This document shows, one piece after another, positions 37,080 to 45,678 of a stretch of 64,000 nt of DNA. The stretch is from positions 2,721,312 through 2,785,311 of the forward strand of contig NZ_CP152020.1 of the NCBI RefSeq assembly GCF_038624605.1. Direction: 5' to 3'. The position numbers and the translations under genes are program-made. Origin of the DNA: Psychrobacillus sp. FSL K6-4046. Its GTDB lineage: Bacteria; Bacillota; Bacilli; Bacillales_A; Planococcaceae. The notes under the pieces were generated by a model. That model saw nothing but the letters and a program-made list of their open reading frames with translations, was not told the origin of the DNA and did no database searches. Numbering within the stretch: the stretch's first letter is position 1; every line of letters starts with the position of its first letter.

Positions 37080-38495
37080 TTAATCGTTATTTTCTACGGA
37101 TGAGAAATAATCCTGAACAATCCTCTGTAAATCAGAAGGGAGCTGCATTCTTTCCGAACTCTTTAAATAGGAGTCCGTGTATTCATTGATGACTTCCTCG
37201 TATGATTTAACCGTACCTCTAGTTGTCGGTGCTTCTGCTGGCTCTTCACTAGAAGAGTCACCCTCGCCAAGGCTTCCACTGTCTACACTCGTATCTCCAG
37301 TACCACCTATTCTAGATGGAATAGAAAGGAGGTCCCTTCCTCCAGAACCCTTACCAGCGCCTTGTCCTCCTGAACCTTGGCCTTGACCTTGACCCTGCCC
37401 TTGGCCTTGGCCTTGGCCTTGGCCTTGACCTTGACCCTGACCTTGACCCTGTCCTTGGCCTTGACCTTGACCTTGCCCCTGGCCTTGACCTTGCCCCTGG
37501 CCTTGGCCTTGCTGTCCTTGGCCTTGGCCTTGCTGTCCTTGACCTTGTTGGCCTTGACCTTGCTGTCCTTGGCCTTGCTGGTTATTGTTACTGTTATTAT
37601 TTGAATTTGTATTACCTTGTGCTATATTGTTCGAGGAAAATGGAAGCTTTTTCCCCATTTTACTTAGAGTAGAGTGAGCAGATGCTGAACTTTTTGCCAA
37701 TGCGCTATTAGACTCCTTTAAGGAAGCAAGCTCTTTTAACTCCGCTTCGTTTAAAGAGGCTCCCTCTGATCCATCTGAGTTAGCCATATTTTTCTTTTCT
37801 TCTAGTTTTTGTTCCTTAAGAGCAAGCTCCTTTTGTTTTTTTATAAGTTCTTTCAATGCTTCTTCAGCAAGTTCTGTATCCTTCAATGATTCCCTTAATT
37901 CCTCTAAATCCTTTTTTACTGCTTTAGATAAATCTTTTTTCTCTAGTTTCTCTACTTCCTTCTTTATATCACTTATTATTTGTTTTTCTTGTTCAATATC
38001 TTTTGCTTCTAATTGAGTAGTCGCGGGAAACGTGTATAACAAAAGAATCGCCGCACATGACATGACTAACCCGACCATCCATTTTACTTCAAAATAATTC
38101 TTTTTTCTTTTTTTAAATGCCTCAAAAGCTGCTCCCCCACTAGTTTCAGCTTTGCGCAAAATACCTTGAGCGAGGGGGTTTTTATTGTGCATAAATGACA
38201 CGGCAGTCATTAGAACATTATCTGGGAAATATGCATCTAACTGTTGAAGAGCAATTTCTTTCTTCGGCCTTTTCCAAAATGCCCATCCTAATAAAGTGAC
38301 AAAAACAATAATGGCTAATGACCAGGCATAAATTGTGTAATATGGTAAGACAAATAAGCGAGAAATTAGTAAAATCACAGCAACAGAAAGAAATGCGTAA
38401 AATAGTGCTCCTTGGAGCATTTTAAAATAGTGCTCAATTGCTAGGCTATATCTAGCTTTTTTAATCCACTGAATCAATCTGTTTCTGTCCTCCAT
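37080..38495 (-). CDS. Membrane protein with coiled coil and Gln-Gly repeat tract
   Basis: 471 residues, resembling DUF4175-type proteins. Two hydrophobic segments near 27-71 and a third near 137-154 are followed by a charged coiled coil (160-240). A low-complexity Gln-Gly tract spans about residues 306-374, then an acidic tail ending in EEVINEYTDSYLKSSERMQLPSDLQRIVQDYF. The tract is encoded by hexanucleotide repeats. In the operon it sits between the ABC permease and MoxR. The tail motif suggests it may be handled by the MoxR/DUF58 machinery; that is inference. Confidence 0.8.
   Translation of the reverse strand: MEDRNRLIQWIKKARYSLAIEHYFKMLQGALFYAFLSVAVILLISRLFVLPYYTIYAWSLAIIVFVTLLGWAFWKRPKKEIALQQLDAYFPDNVLMTAVSFMHNKNPLAQGILRKAETSGGAAFEAFKKRKKNYFEVKWMVGLVMSCAAILLLYTFPATTQLEAKDIEQEKQIISDIKKEVEKLEKKDLSKAVKKDLEELRESLKDTELAEEALKELIKKQKELALKEQKLEEKKNMANSDGSEGASLNEAELKELASLKESNSALAKSSASAHSTLSKMGKKLPFSSNNIAQGNTNSNNNSNNNQQGQGQQGQGQQGQGQQGQGQGQQGQGQGQGQGQGQGQGQGQGQGQGQGQGQGQGQGQGQGQGQGQGQGSGGQGAGKGSGGRDLLSIPSRIGGTGDTSVDSGSLGEGDSSSEEPAEAPTTRGTVKSYEEVINEYTDSYLKSSERMQLPSDLQRIVQDYFSSVENND
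37375..37580 (-). repeat. Hexanucleotide tandem repeat encoding (Gln-Gly)n
   Basis: About 205 bp of imperfect 6-bp units (CAAGGC, CAAGGT, CAGGGT, CAGGGG on the coding strand). Because the unit is two codons, slippage changes length without shifting frame. Confidence 0.95.
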
Positions 38496-38507
38496 TTACA
38501 ATCCTCC

Positions 38508-39356
38508 TCACTTAGATTTTTTCATATTAACTCGTAACTTTTTGACTGCTATAAAGATTGTTAGAACCGTTAGTAAAACGTAAAAAATAGCATATCCCGC
38601 CCATATCGGAAAATCTATATTCGTTGTTTGGCCGATAAAGCTCTCCGAACTGGACATTGTTAAATTTAACATAAGGACAACCGGATTAATCGTTGCAAAA
38701 AAATGAGCTATTGGCTGAGGAGTAGTTGCAAGTGCTCCCGTAGCCATACTGTTCATACCAGTAAGGACTAGATAAATAAATCCAGTTACCCCAGCTAAAA
38801 AAATCATTGTCCCGTAGGTAGCAATCATAGAAACAATCGTCTTCCTAATAATTGTGGAATACATAATGCCTATACCGCCAATTGCCATCATGGTTAAGAA
38901 AAAGAATAAAAAGATTAGCCCAAGCTGTCCTGGTGATACCCCACCAAAAAGGAACACAAAGCTATATACAGGTAAGCCTGCCACTAACAATAACAATAAG
39001 AAAGCAATGGATGAAGAAAGCTTTCCTATAATAATTTGAAAAGAAGTTTGAGACGTTGTTAACAATATATTCAAGGTTTGTTTCTCACGCTCTGAGCTAA
39101 TTGCTCCAGCTGTTAGACCAGGTGTGATGAAAAGAATAAGACCGAGCTGAATATAGGTAAGCATCACAAACATAAAGAAGCTTTCTTCTGGTCTAAAATA
39201 TCCTGTGCCTGTAAAAGATGTTGTTAATAGTATAAAACCAAACACAAAAATAGACATGGCAATAAGATAAAACAAAATACCTGTGAAGCTTTTCAGAGAG
39301 CGAAAGCGAAGTTTTATCTCTTTGATAAGTACTGGATTATTTAAAGCTTGTTTCAA
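38508..39356 (-). CDS. ABC transporter permease (ABC-2 type)
   Basis: 282-residue membrane protein with about six hydrophobic segments and the ABC-2 pattern LTAGAISSEREKQTLNILLTT near residue 90. It starts from TTG at 39354-39356, directly after the ATPase stop (TAAGTTG), with GAAGGGGGCG as ribosome site; the frame extends to 39392 only by overlapping the ATPase gene. Forms an exporter with the preceding ATPase; substrate unknown. Confidence 0.88.
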   Translation of the reverse strand: MKQALNNPVLIKEIKLRFRSLKSFTGILFYLIAMSIFVFGFILLTTSFTGTGYFRPEESFFMFVMLTYIQLGLILFITPGLTAGAISSEREKQTLNILLTTSQTSFQIIIGKLSSSIAFLLLLLVAGLPVYSFVFLFGGVSPGQLGLIFLFFFLTMMAIGGIGIMYSTIIRKTIVSMIATYGTMIFLAGVTGFIYLVLTGMNSMATGALATTPQPIAHFFATINPVVLMLNLTMSSSESFIGQTTNIDFPIWAGYAIFYVLLTVLTIFIAVKKLRVNMKKSK

Positions 39357-39357
39357 C

Positions 39358-40287
39358 TTACTTCGCCCCCTTCGTAATTTCCATAAATACATCTTCTAAA
39401 TCTGTTTCTGTTTCTGCAAAAGATATAATTTTTAGGTGTTGCTCTACTGCTTTTTTAAGTAAATTAATCTGATCTTCTTCCGTTCCCCTATAGTTAAACG
39501 TAATAACGTTTCTCACAGGGTCGCTCTCTACTTTAGAAGCAAAAGGATCCTCTTCAAAGAAGGTTGCTACATTTTCAAGTAAACCTTTTACTTTAACGGT
39601 TATATGTCTCTCGCCAGCAAGCTGTGCTTGAATTTCCTGAACAGAACCGTGCGCAATCAGTTTACCTCCATCTATCACTCCAATTTCGTCACACATTTCA
39701 GCTAGCTCCGGTAAAATATGAGAAGAAATTAGAATAGTTTTTCCCATTTCCTTCAACTGTCTTAATATATCTCTCATTTCAATACGTGCACGTGGATCTA
39801 GGCCAGATGCTGGTTCATCTAATATCAATACCTTTGGATCATGGATCAATGCCCTTGCTAAGCACAAACGTTGTTTCATCCCACGAGAAAGGAGATCTAC
39901 ATATTCATATCGTTTATGTGTTAGATTCACTAATTCTAATAACTGGGGTATTAAAACAGCCCTCTCTGCTTCTGGAATACCGTAAGAAGCTCCATAGAAG
40001 TCTAAATACTCATTTGCCTTCAGTTGATCATAGACACCAAAAAAGTCAGGCATGTAGCCGATTTGTTTTCTTACCTCATGAGGCTCCGTCTTAACACTAT
40101 TTCCATTGACGAACGCTTCACCGGAGGTAGGCTGCAACAATGTAGCTAAAATAGAGAAAGTCGTAGATTTGCCGGCACCATTTGCCCCGACAAATCCAAA
40201 AACAGTTCCCTCTTGTAAGGTTAAATTTAAATCATTTAAAGCATAAAAAGAGCCATACTTTTTGGTTAATCCCTTAATCTCGATCAT
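39358..40287 (-). CDS. ABC transporter ATP-binding protein
   Basis: 309-residue ABC ATPase of the CcmA/drug-exporter type. Walker A GANGAGKS, Q-loop YMPDFFGVYDQL, a slightly altered signature LSRGMKQRL, Walker B VLILDEPASGLD and H-loop SSHILPEL, with a C-terminal accessory domain from about residue 225. Its ATG shares bases with the stop of the preceding gene (TAATG). Confidence 0.93.
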   Translation of the reverse strand: MIEIKGLTKKYGSFYALNDLNLTLQEGTVFGFVGANGAGKSTTFSILATLLQPTSGEAFVNGNSVKTEPHEVRKQIGYMPDFFGVYDQLKANEYLDFYGASYGIPEAERAVLIPQLLELVNLTHKRYEYVDLLSRGMKQRLCLARALIHDPKVLILDEPASGLDPRARIEMRDILRQLKEMGKTILISSHILPELAEMCDEIGVIDGGKLIAHGSVQEIQAQLAGERHITVKVKGLLENVATFFEEDPFASKVESDPVRNVITFNYRGTEEDQINLLKKAVEQHLKIISFAETETDLEDVFMEITKGAK

Positions 40288-42683
40288 TACTTAACCTCCC
40301 CTTTCATCCGAACCTCTGGAAGTCGTGTATAAGAATTTCCGTCTATAGAATCCTTCGTCAATTTATATATAATTACTCCCTCTTGGTTAATATAATCGGA
40401 AATATTTTCTTTTATCGTAAATCTGCTTTCATCAACTGGTTCATATGTTTCGGATTTATTATTCCATAGCTCGATCGTTTGTGAGTTGCGATCCGTATTC
40501 GCAATTTGCAATTGTGTATAAGTCACGCCTTCTACTGATAAAGTTTCTGGTAGCTTCCATGACGTAATATATTCTCCGTCATCTAAATACCACTCAAAGT
40601 TACTATTCTCCATTGGCTCCATGTATTTTCCGTATGCATTTGTTTCAACATTAACCGTAAAGCTAGTGGAAGGAAGTGTAAAATCTCCTGATATAATTGT
40701 CTCTGCCTCAAATGGTTGTATTAATAAATGAAGTGCAGACATTTCTACCTTTTTATCTTTAAGCTCGATTGGTATTACATTATCTTCTACAAATGCAGTA
40801 ATAGCAGGTTTGGTTGTCTGTTGCTCAATAGTTTTACTTGTTGCATACAGTGACTTTTTACGTTGAGTTATTAAATCGTCTTGATTTCCAGCATTTTGGC
40901 CATAGCTGCCCCCACTATTAATATAAGGGTTGGAGGTTGGACTTAGCATAATGGATCCTATATCCTTATTTACAGCCATTTGTTCACCAGGTTCTAAATC
41001 TCCCAGTTTTATTATCTTGGAACCCGACCATATAGAAACTTCTTTAAGGGTAAAAGGGAAGCTATTCGTTATAGTACCTGATAGTTTACTTGCCTCTACT
41101 CGAAGATCCGAATCTATTTTACCTATATCTGGAATAAATGTTTCTCCATAAAATGAAGAAACGGACCAATAACCAAGGTCGCGGTAGGTTAGTTCTGAGC
41201 TTGAAGCACTCTTTTCAAGTATTACGTTTTCATGAATATTAACTACATCGCCTGTAAAGGAGTTGTATTCTCGACTTGCTACCATAGAAGTACTAGTTGG
41301 AGACGTAAAAGCAAATTCTCCACCTTTATTACTCAAAATAGATTCCGCATAGTACCCACTAAGGCTGCTATCTTCATTTACATATAAAAATGAAGATTGC
41401 TGAACTTGTGGTCTGGCAATGCGATCCTTTGCTCCATAACCAAATATGGCAGCAGAAGTTATAATAGCAAGAAGCGGAATAATTCCCCAAGCGTATTCTC
41501 TTTTATCTTTTCTTTTCAATATAAAGTACAGTAAAGGTCCCACTAAAAGCATATAAACAATTACAATTCCTATCATCAAAGGAGTTGAGACTTTAAAAGA
41601 AGCAAAAAGTGAATTCGTATTACCAATTTCATGTACTAATTGATCCTTCACGTTATATCCATACATATAGTTAGTAGCCTGCGTTTTTAAAGGGTTCAGA
41701 ATTTTTTTCATTAACTCTGGATACGCTTCGTCTTTTGCTAGAGGCGCATCACCTAAAGAAAAGCTTGTTTGTATAATTGCACCTTTGCCCAACTTTTTTT
41801 GACCAGCAAGTAATGTACCATCTAAATTGATCAAAGGCTGTGCACCTTCAGTTAGAGTTGCTTCATAAACTGTTAAATCATTTGTTAATAACTTTTCTCC
41901 AGTAATAGAGCTAACAGTTTCAGGTGAAAGACTTTTTGTGGTCGATTGCAAATTGAACGGTAAGTGTTCTGCTAATAATCCAAGTTCTGCGGACGTATTA
42001 TCGGAGGCCCCAGCAAGGATATATCCCCCTGAACTAACATAATCAACTAAAGCCTGTTGCTGACTATTAGATAGGTCAGCTAAAACATATTCATCTATGA
42101 ATATGTAATCTGCCATTTGCCATGCTATACCTTCAGTAGGATAGCTGAAATCACTTAGTTGACTCAAATGGATTACCTGACTATTCGATTGCTTTAAACC
42201 ATTTAAAACAGTTAAACGGTCGGCACTGTTAGTCATTGTCAAATAAAAGGTCGAGGATGGGTCCATAAAATTTGCCTTTAAATTCTTGGAGCCTTTATAT
42301 TCAATGGATTTTCCTTTTTTCCAGCCGCCTTCATAAAAATGTACAAGCTGAATATTGGAGTTAGAGTATAAATAATCGTCACTTAACCCCGAAGAGGCAA
42401 TTTGAACTGTCTTTGTTTCGTTAGCACCAATTTCAAATGGAATTGCCTGCCCATTCCCTAAACTATAGGATTCGAACATATCAAGCACGATATCCCCTGA
42501 AAAAGCATCACCTGAATTTTCTACAGTGATGGTTATAGGAAGGCCCTCTCCATACTTTGCCTTTCCGTCAAAACCTAGAGTAGTCTTGACCTTTAAGCTT
42601 GGAGCTGCTAAGGCATCTAATGGTTGTATACAAAAAATGATAAAAAGTGCTGCGATTGCCAAAGCAAACTTGCGTATCTGCAT
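40287..42683 (-). CDS. Large secreted/membrane protein of the MoxR-VWA-ABC operon, unknown function
   Basis: 798 residues, first gene of the operon. A signal peptide (residues 1-26, ending DALAA) precedes a beta-rich region resembling CARDB-type domains (LPITITVENSGDAFSGDIVL), then a glutamine-amidotransferase-like region (about 140-310: YIFIDEYVLADLSNSQQQ, YVSSGGYILAGAS), two membrane segments (367-390, 399-416) and a long C-terminal extracytoplasmic part. The layout suggests an envelope component linked to the ABC exporter. No named family recognised. Confidence 0.82.
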   Translation of the reverse strand: MQIRKFALAIAALFIIFCIQPLDALAAPSLKVKTTLGFDGKAKYGEGLPITITVENSGDAFSGDIVLDMFESYSLGNGQAIPFEIGANETKTVQIASSGLSDDYLYSNSNIQLVHFYEGGWKKGKSIEYKGSKNLKANFMDPSSTFYLTMTNSADRLTVLNGLKQSNSQVIHLSQLSDFSYPTEGIAWQMADYIFIDEYVLADLSNSQQQALVDYVSSGGYILAGASDNTSAELGLLAEHLPFNLQSTTKSLSPETVSSITGEKLLTNDLTVYEATLTEGAQPLINLDGTLLAGQKKLGKGAIIQTSFSLGDAPLAKDEAYPELMKKILNPLKTQATNYMYGYNVKDQLVHEIGNTNSLFASFKVSTPLMIGIVIVYMLLVGPLLYFILKRKDKREYAWGIIPLLAIITSAAIFGYGAKDRIARPQVQQSSFLYVNEDSSLSGYYAESILSNKGGEFAFTSPTSTSMVASREYNSFTGDVVNIHENVILEKSASSSELTYRDLGYWSVSSFYGETFIPDIGKIDSDLRVEASKLSGTITNSFPFTLKEVSIWSGSKIIKLGDLEPGEQMAVNKDIGSIMLSPTSNPYINSGGSYGQNAGNQDDLITQRKKSLYATSKTIEQQTTKPAITAFVEDNVIPIELKDKKVEMSALHLLIQPFEAETIISGDFTLPSTSFTVNVETNAYGKYMEPMENSNFEWYLDDGEYITSWKLPETLSVEGVTYTQLQIANTDRNSQTIELWNNKSETYEPVDESRFTIKENISDYINQEGVIIYKLTKDSIDGNSYTRLPEVRMKGEVK

Positions 42684-42741
42684 ATTATTTCCCTCCTATT
42701 ATTTATATCTTTTAGTACGTTTCTCACCCAAAAAAGTTCCT

Positions 42742-43617
42742 TTAGTGGAATTTCTTCGCATGCTCATTCACAATTTTTACAAATGCCTCAACTTGTGGAA
42801 GTTCAAATGAGCTGTCATACCCGATTAACCAAGTATCCCTTGTAAGTTCAAACTCTTCTTCATTATTAGTTAACGGGATCTTATTTACATCCTCATGGCC
42901 TGTCAGTGTAATGGAAGGTAAAATAGCATATCCAATACCGTTTAAAGCCATTTGCTTGCACGTTTCAATTTGATCTACAATTATTTGACGCTTCGGGTTT
43001 ACAGAAAAGTGTTTCTGCCACCACTGCTGAATTTCTTGATAATAGTTCGAATCACTTTTAAATTGGATAAAAGGCTTTTCTGTTGTTAGCACATCATCTA
43101 TGCTGGTCATTTCTTTGTCTACTAAATACAGAGTATCTCTAAATAAGTGCATTTTGCTCCCTTTCCAATCCGTTTGGCCTCGAACAATGCCTATTTGAGC
43201 TTCTCCATCATAAATGGCTTTCACAATTTCTGAACTCCAACCGGTTAACAAAGAAACCTTAGCCTCTGGATACGTTTGGACAAAATCCTTTAACACCTTT
43301 GGGAGCCAATTTTGACCTACTATAGAGGCACACGCAATTTTTAATGTTCCATGCACCTTAGAGCTTAAAGATTGTAAAGTCTCAAAAAGTTCTTCTCTTT
43401 GCTGGAGTATACTGTTAGCAAATTCAATAACAAGTTCTCCCTCAGGAGTAGCTGTTAGACCCTTTTGAGATCTTAAGAATAACTTTGTTTGCCATTCCTT
43501 TTCAATGGTTTGCAGACGTAAGGATAAAGCTGGTTGAGAAAGAAAAAGTCGCTCTGCTGCCTTACGCATATTTTGTTCTTCAGCTAATGTTTTGATAATA
43601 AGATAATCTGAATTCAT
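42742..43617 (-). CDS. ccpC: LysR-family regulator CcpC
   Basis: 291 residues: winged HTH (EEQNMRKAAERLFLSQPALSLRLQTIEKEW) at 11-40 and a substrate-binding domain. Segments such as FLRSQKGLT, QNWLPKVLKDFVQTYPEAK, LLTGWSSE, PFIQFKSDSNYYQEIQQWW and DQIETCKQMALNGIGYAILPS match Bacillus subtilis CcpC (YkuM), the citrate-responsive repressor of citZ and citB. Neighbour of darB (ykuL) as in that species. AGAGGG precedes the ATG. Confidence 0.88.
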   Translation of the reverse strand: MNSDYLIIKTLAEEQNMRKAAERLFLSQPALSLRLQTIEKEWQTKLFLRSQKGLTATPEGELVIEFANSILQQREELFETLQSLSSKVHGTLKIACASIVGQNWLPKVLKDFVQTYPEAKVSLLTGWSSEIVKAIYDGEAQIGIVRGQTDWKGSKMHLFRDTLYLVDKEMTSIDDVLTTEKPFIQFKSDSNYYQEIQQWWQKHFSVNPKRQIIVDQIETCKQMALNGIGYAILPSITLTGHEDVNKIPLTNNEEEFELTRDTWLIGYDSSFELPQVEAFVKIVNEHAKKFH

Positions 43618-43984
43618 TTATTGACCCTCTTTCTTTAAGTTTGGTTACTATTTCAATGGGTTCATGTTCCACAGGAGAATTTACAAGCATGTATCTATAC
43701 TTACTGCAGGACTTATCTCTCTCATTCATCTCGTCATAATTATTCCATTTTACTCCTTACAATTGAGATTACTTTATCGGTATAGTACTTAGTCATCTTA
43801 ATTGTATACTTTATTTCTTTTATTAAGTAATCTAATTTAATTCTAAAGTCATAACAATCGTACGGAAAGAGAAATAGGGAATTTTTTTCAACCAAACACG
43901 AGTATTTTATTCTTTTTTATCGTAGCTACAGGGTGCGACTTAAGAAATTTGAATGAAATCTAAATACCTCCAATTATTTTGCCC
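43618..43984. other. Intergenic region between darB and ccpC
   Basis: About 370 bp, AT-rich. A 49-codon frame at 43580-43729 on the minus strand lacks a ribosome site and overlaps the ccpC start, so it is not called. No clear promoter could be fixed by eye. Confidence 0.5.
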
Positions 43985-43988
43985 ACAA

Positions 43989-44031
43989 AATAAGACACTT
44001 ACTGTTCAACCCAACCAGTAAGTGTCTTATT
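43989..44031 (-). terminator. Terminator of darB
   Basis: Perfect 16-bp stem AATAAGACACTTACTG/CAGTAAGTGTCTTATT with an 11-nt loop, 26 bp past the darB stop. Confidence 0.92.
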
Positions 44032-44056
44032 ATTATGCTTAGCTATTTATATTAGA

Positions 44057-44509
44057 TCATTCTTGAGGTTCCTGGGATTGGTATAAATACTTTTTCATCT
44101 GCTTTAAAATAACTCTTCTCGTTAAAATACCGATAAAAGTACCCTCATCATCTACAACACATACATATGGGTTATTGACTAAGAGATCTAAACCTTTTTG
44201 AAATTTTTCATTCACGTGAATAGAAGCAATATCCTTTTTCATAATTTGATCAACCTTTAAATCAGGTAATCGTTCATATTCAATATGTTCAAGTCCAAGT
44301 ATTTCATCTGTAATTTGTTGAGTACTAACAAGTCCTTGCAGACGATACTTTACGTCTAGGACTGGGATTGAAGAATAACCCGTCTTTGTTAACACAAGCA
44401 ATGCATGTTCTGCATTATTTCCTAATTGCACATGAGCAACCTTATCTGCTGAAATAATGTAATCCTTAATAGGAATTTGCAAAAAGTCCTTACTACTTAC
44501 AAATATCAT
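44057..44509 (-). CDS. darB: CBS-pair protein DarB (c-di-AMP receptor)
   Basis: 150-residue cytoplasmic protein of two CBS domains (residues about 15-70 and 85-140: TGYSSIPVLDVKYRLQGLVS, YVCVVDDEGTFIGILTRR). It matches YkuL/CbpB, renamed DarB, which in Bacillus subtilis binds c-di-AMP and in its free form stimulates Rel and pyruvate carboxylase. AAGGAG precedes the ATG. Monocistronic, with its own terminator. Assignment rests on family pattern and position beside ccpC. Confidence 0.85.
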   Translation of the reverse strand: MIFVSSKDFLQIPIKDYIISADKVAHVQLGNNAEHALLVLTKTGYSSIPVLDVKYRLQGLVSTQQITDEILGLEHIEYERLPDLKVDQIMKKDIASIHVNEKFQKGLDLLVNNPYVCVVDDEGTFIGILTRRVILKQMKKYLYQSQEPQE

Positions 44510-44758
44510 TGAATCCTACTCCTTTGTCTGTTTTCCTAATTGGAAAACACAACCTATAAAACTATGATAGCATATGAAAGGAATAAAAAACTATGAAATC
44601 GCTTACAACATCTCATTATTTTTAAATTCAAATGAGGACATCGCTATTCAAACATCTCTAAAGATGTTTCGGTATAAGAGGAATTTAGCGCAATACTTTA
44701 CATGCCCGCTATTATTTTTTATGGAATTCATCATTTTCAGATGAAGTTAACATTTATT

Positions 44759-45529
44759 TTAAAATGGAAATTGATTTAACCATTGTCCACCGTCTAGCGT
44801 TACTATTTCTCCATTCATATAAGCAGCTTTGTCTGACATCATGAATGTTGCAAGATCGCCTATTTCTTCTGGTTTACCTAAACGCTTTAGAGGAACCGCT
44901 TGAATTGTTCTTTTAGCAGCTTCTTCTGATTCCCAAAGCTTCCCTGCTCCACCCGTGCGTTCAATTGGACCTGGGGCAATTCCATTAACTCGTATACCGT
45001 ATTTACTTCCCCACTCCACAGCTAGTGTTCTTGTTAAGGACATCACGCCTGCTTTTGCGGCAGCAGAATGAGCTACCCCAGCCCCTGCTCCCCAAGCATA
45101 GGTTGCAAGCATATTAATAATAGAACCTTTCGTTCCTTTATTTATCCAATAGTTACCTACAGCATTTGAACAATAGAAGGTACCGTTTAGTACAATATCG
45201 ATTACAGCCTTCCAACCATTTGGCGAAAGCTTCGAAGTCTCGACAATAAAGTTGCCTGCTGCGTTATTGACTAGGCCATCGATGCTACCAAATGCCTTAT
45301 CCGTAAACTCAACCATTGCTGCAACATGCTCAGGATCTCGTACATCCATTTGAAATACTTCCACTTGTTCCCCATTCTGAGCGATCTCTAATTTTGCATT
45401 ATCTAGCTTTTCCTTATCCCTACCAGTAATGACGACATTTGCCCCTTCGGCTACGAAAGCCATCGCCATATATTTACCCATCCCATTAGAACCACCAGTG
45501 ACAATAATCGTTTTCCCCTTTAATAACAA
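44759..45529 (-). CDS. fadH: 2,4-dienoyl-CoA reductase (SDR) FadH
   Basis: 256-residue short-chain dehydrogenase that reduces 2,4-dienoyl-CoA in unsaturated fatty-acid oxidation. NADPH motif TGGSNGMGK, NNAAGNF, and blocks nearly identical to Bacillus YkuF: WKAVIDIVLNGTFYCS, ATYAWGAGAGVAHSAAAKAG, TLAVEWGSKYGIRVNGIAPG, LDGGQWLNQFPF. The usual YxxxK Tyr is replaced in this family. TTG at 45529 is taken as start because AAAAGGGGTG lies 8 nt upstream; the frame continues to 45571. Confidence 0.92.
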   Translation of the reverse strand: MLLKGKTIIVTGGSNGMGKYMAMAFVAEGANVVITGRDKEKLDNAKLEIAQNGEQVEVFQMDVRDPEHVAAMVEFTDKAFGSIDGLVNNAAGNFIVETSKLSPNGWKAVIDIVLNGTFYCSNAVGNYWINKGTKGSIINMLATYAWGAGAGVAHSAAAKAGVMSLTRTLAVEWGSKYGIRVNGIAPGPIERTGGAGKLWESEEAAKRTIQAVPLKRLGKPEEIGDLATFMMSDKAAYMNGEIVTLDGGQWLNQFPF

Positions 45530-45552
45530 TGAAAACACACCCCTTTTAAAAT

Positions 45553-45570
45553 TGAATGAACATTCACTCA
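45553..45570. promoter_or_regulatory. FadR-like operator upstream of fadH
   Basis: TGAATGA-ACAT-TCACTCA is an 18-bp near-perfect inverted repeat (one mismatch) of the form TGAATGA-N4-TCATTCA, resembling the operator of the TetR-type acyl-CoA-responsive FadR that controls beta-oxidation genes including fadH in Bacillus subtilis. It lies 23 bp before the proposed TTG start. Confidence 0.6.
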
Positions 45571-45626
45571 ATATTTTATCATACCCTTATAAGAAAAGCA
45601 CTATGGCTTGATAGAGTCTATACTAA

Positions 45627-45671
45627 TAAAAAAAGACCCGTAGAAAAGCCTTTGTGCTCTCTCATGGGTCT
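45627..45671 (-). terminator. Terminator of the GGDEF-EAL gene
   Basis: AGACCC (45634-45639) pairs with GGGTCT (45666-45671) across a long loop, followed on the minus strand by a T7 run. Just past the stop at 45679. Confidence 0.6.
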
Positions 45672-45678
45672 ACAATGA

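Noticed and set aside
37375-37580. Possible CRISPR-like tandem repeat
   Set aside because: Units are 6 bp, contiguous and in frame within a gene; no spacers.
37377-37604. Leu/Thr/Ala alternating frame on the plus strand
   Set aside because: Antisense shadow of the Gln-Gly hexanucleotide repeat.
43580-43729. 49-codon minus-strand frame upstream of and overlapping ccpC
   Set aside because: No ribosome site, and it would overlap the well-supported ccpC start by 38 bp.
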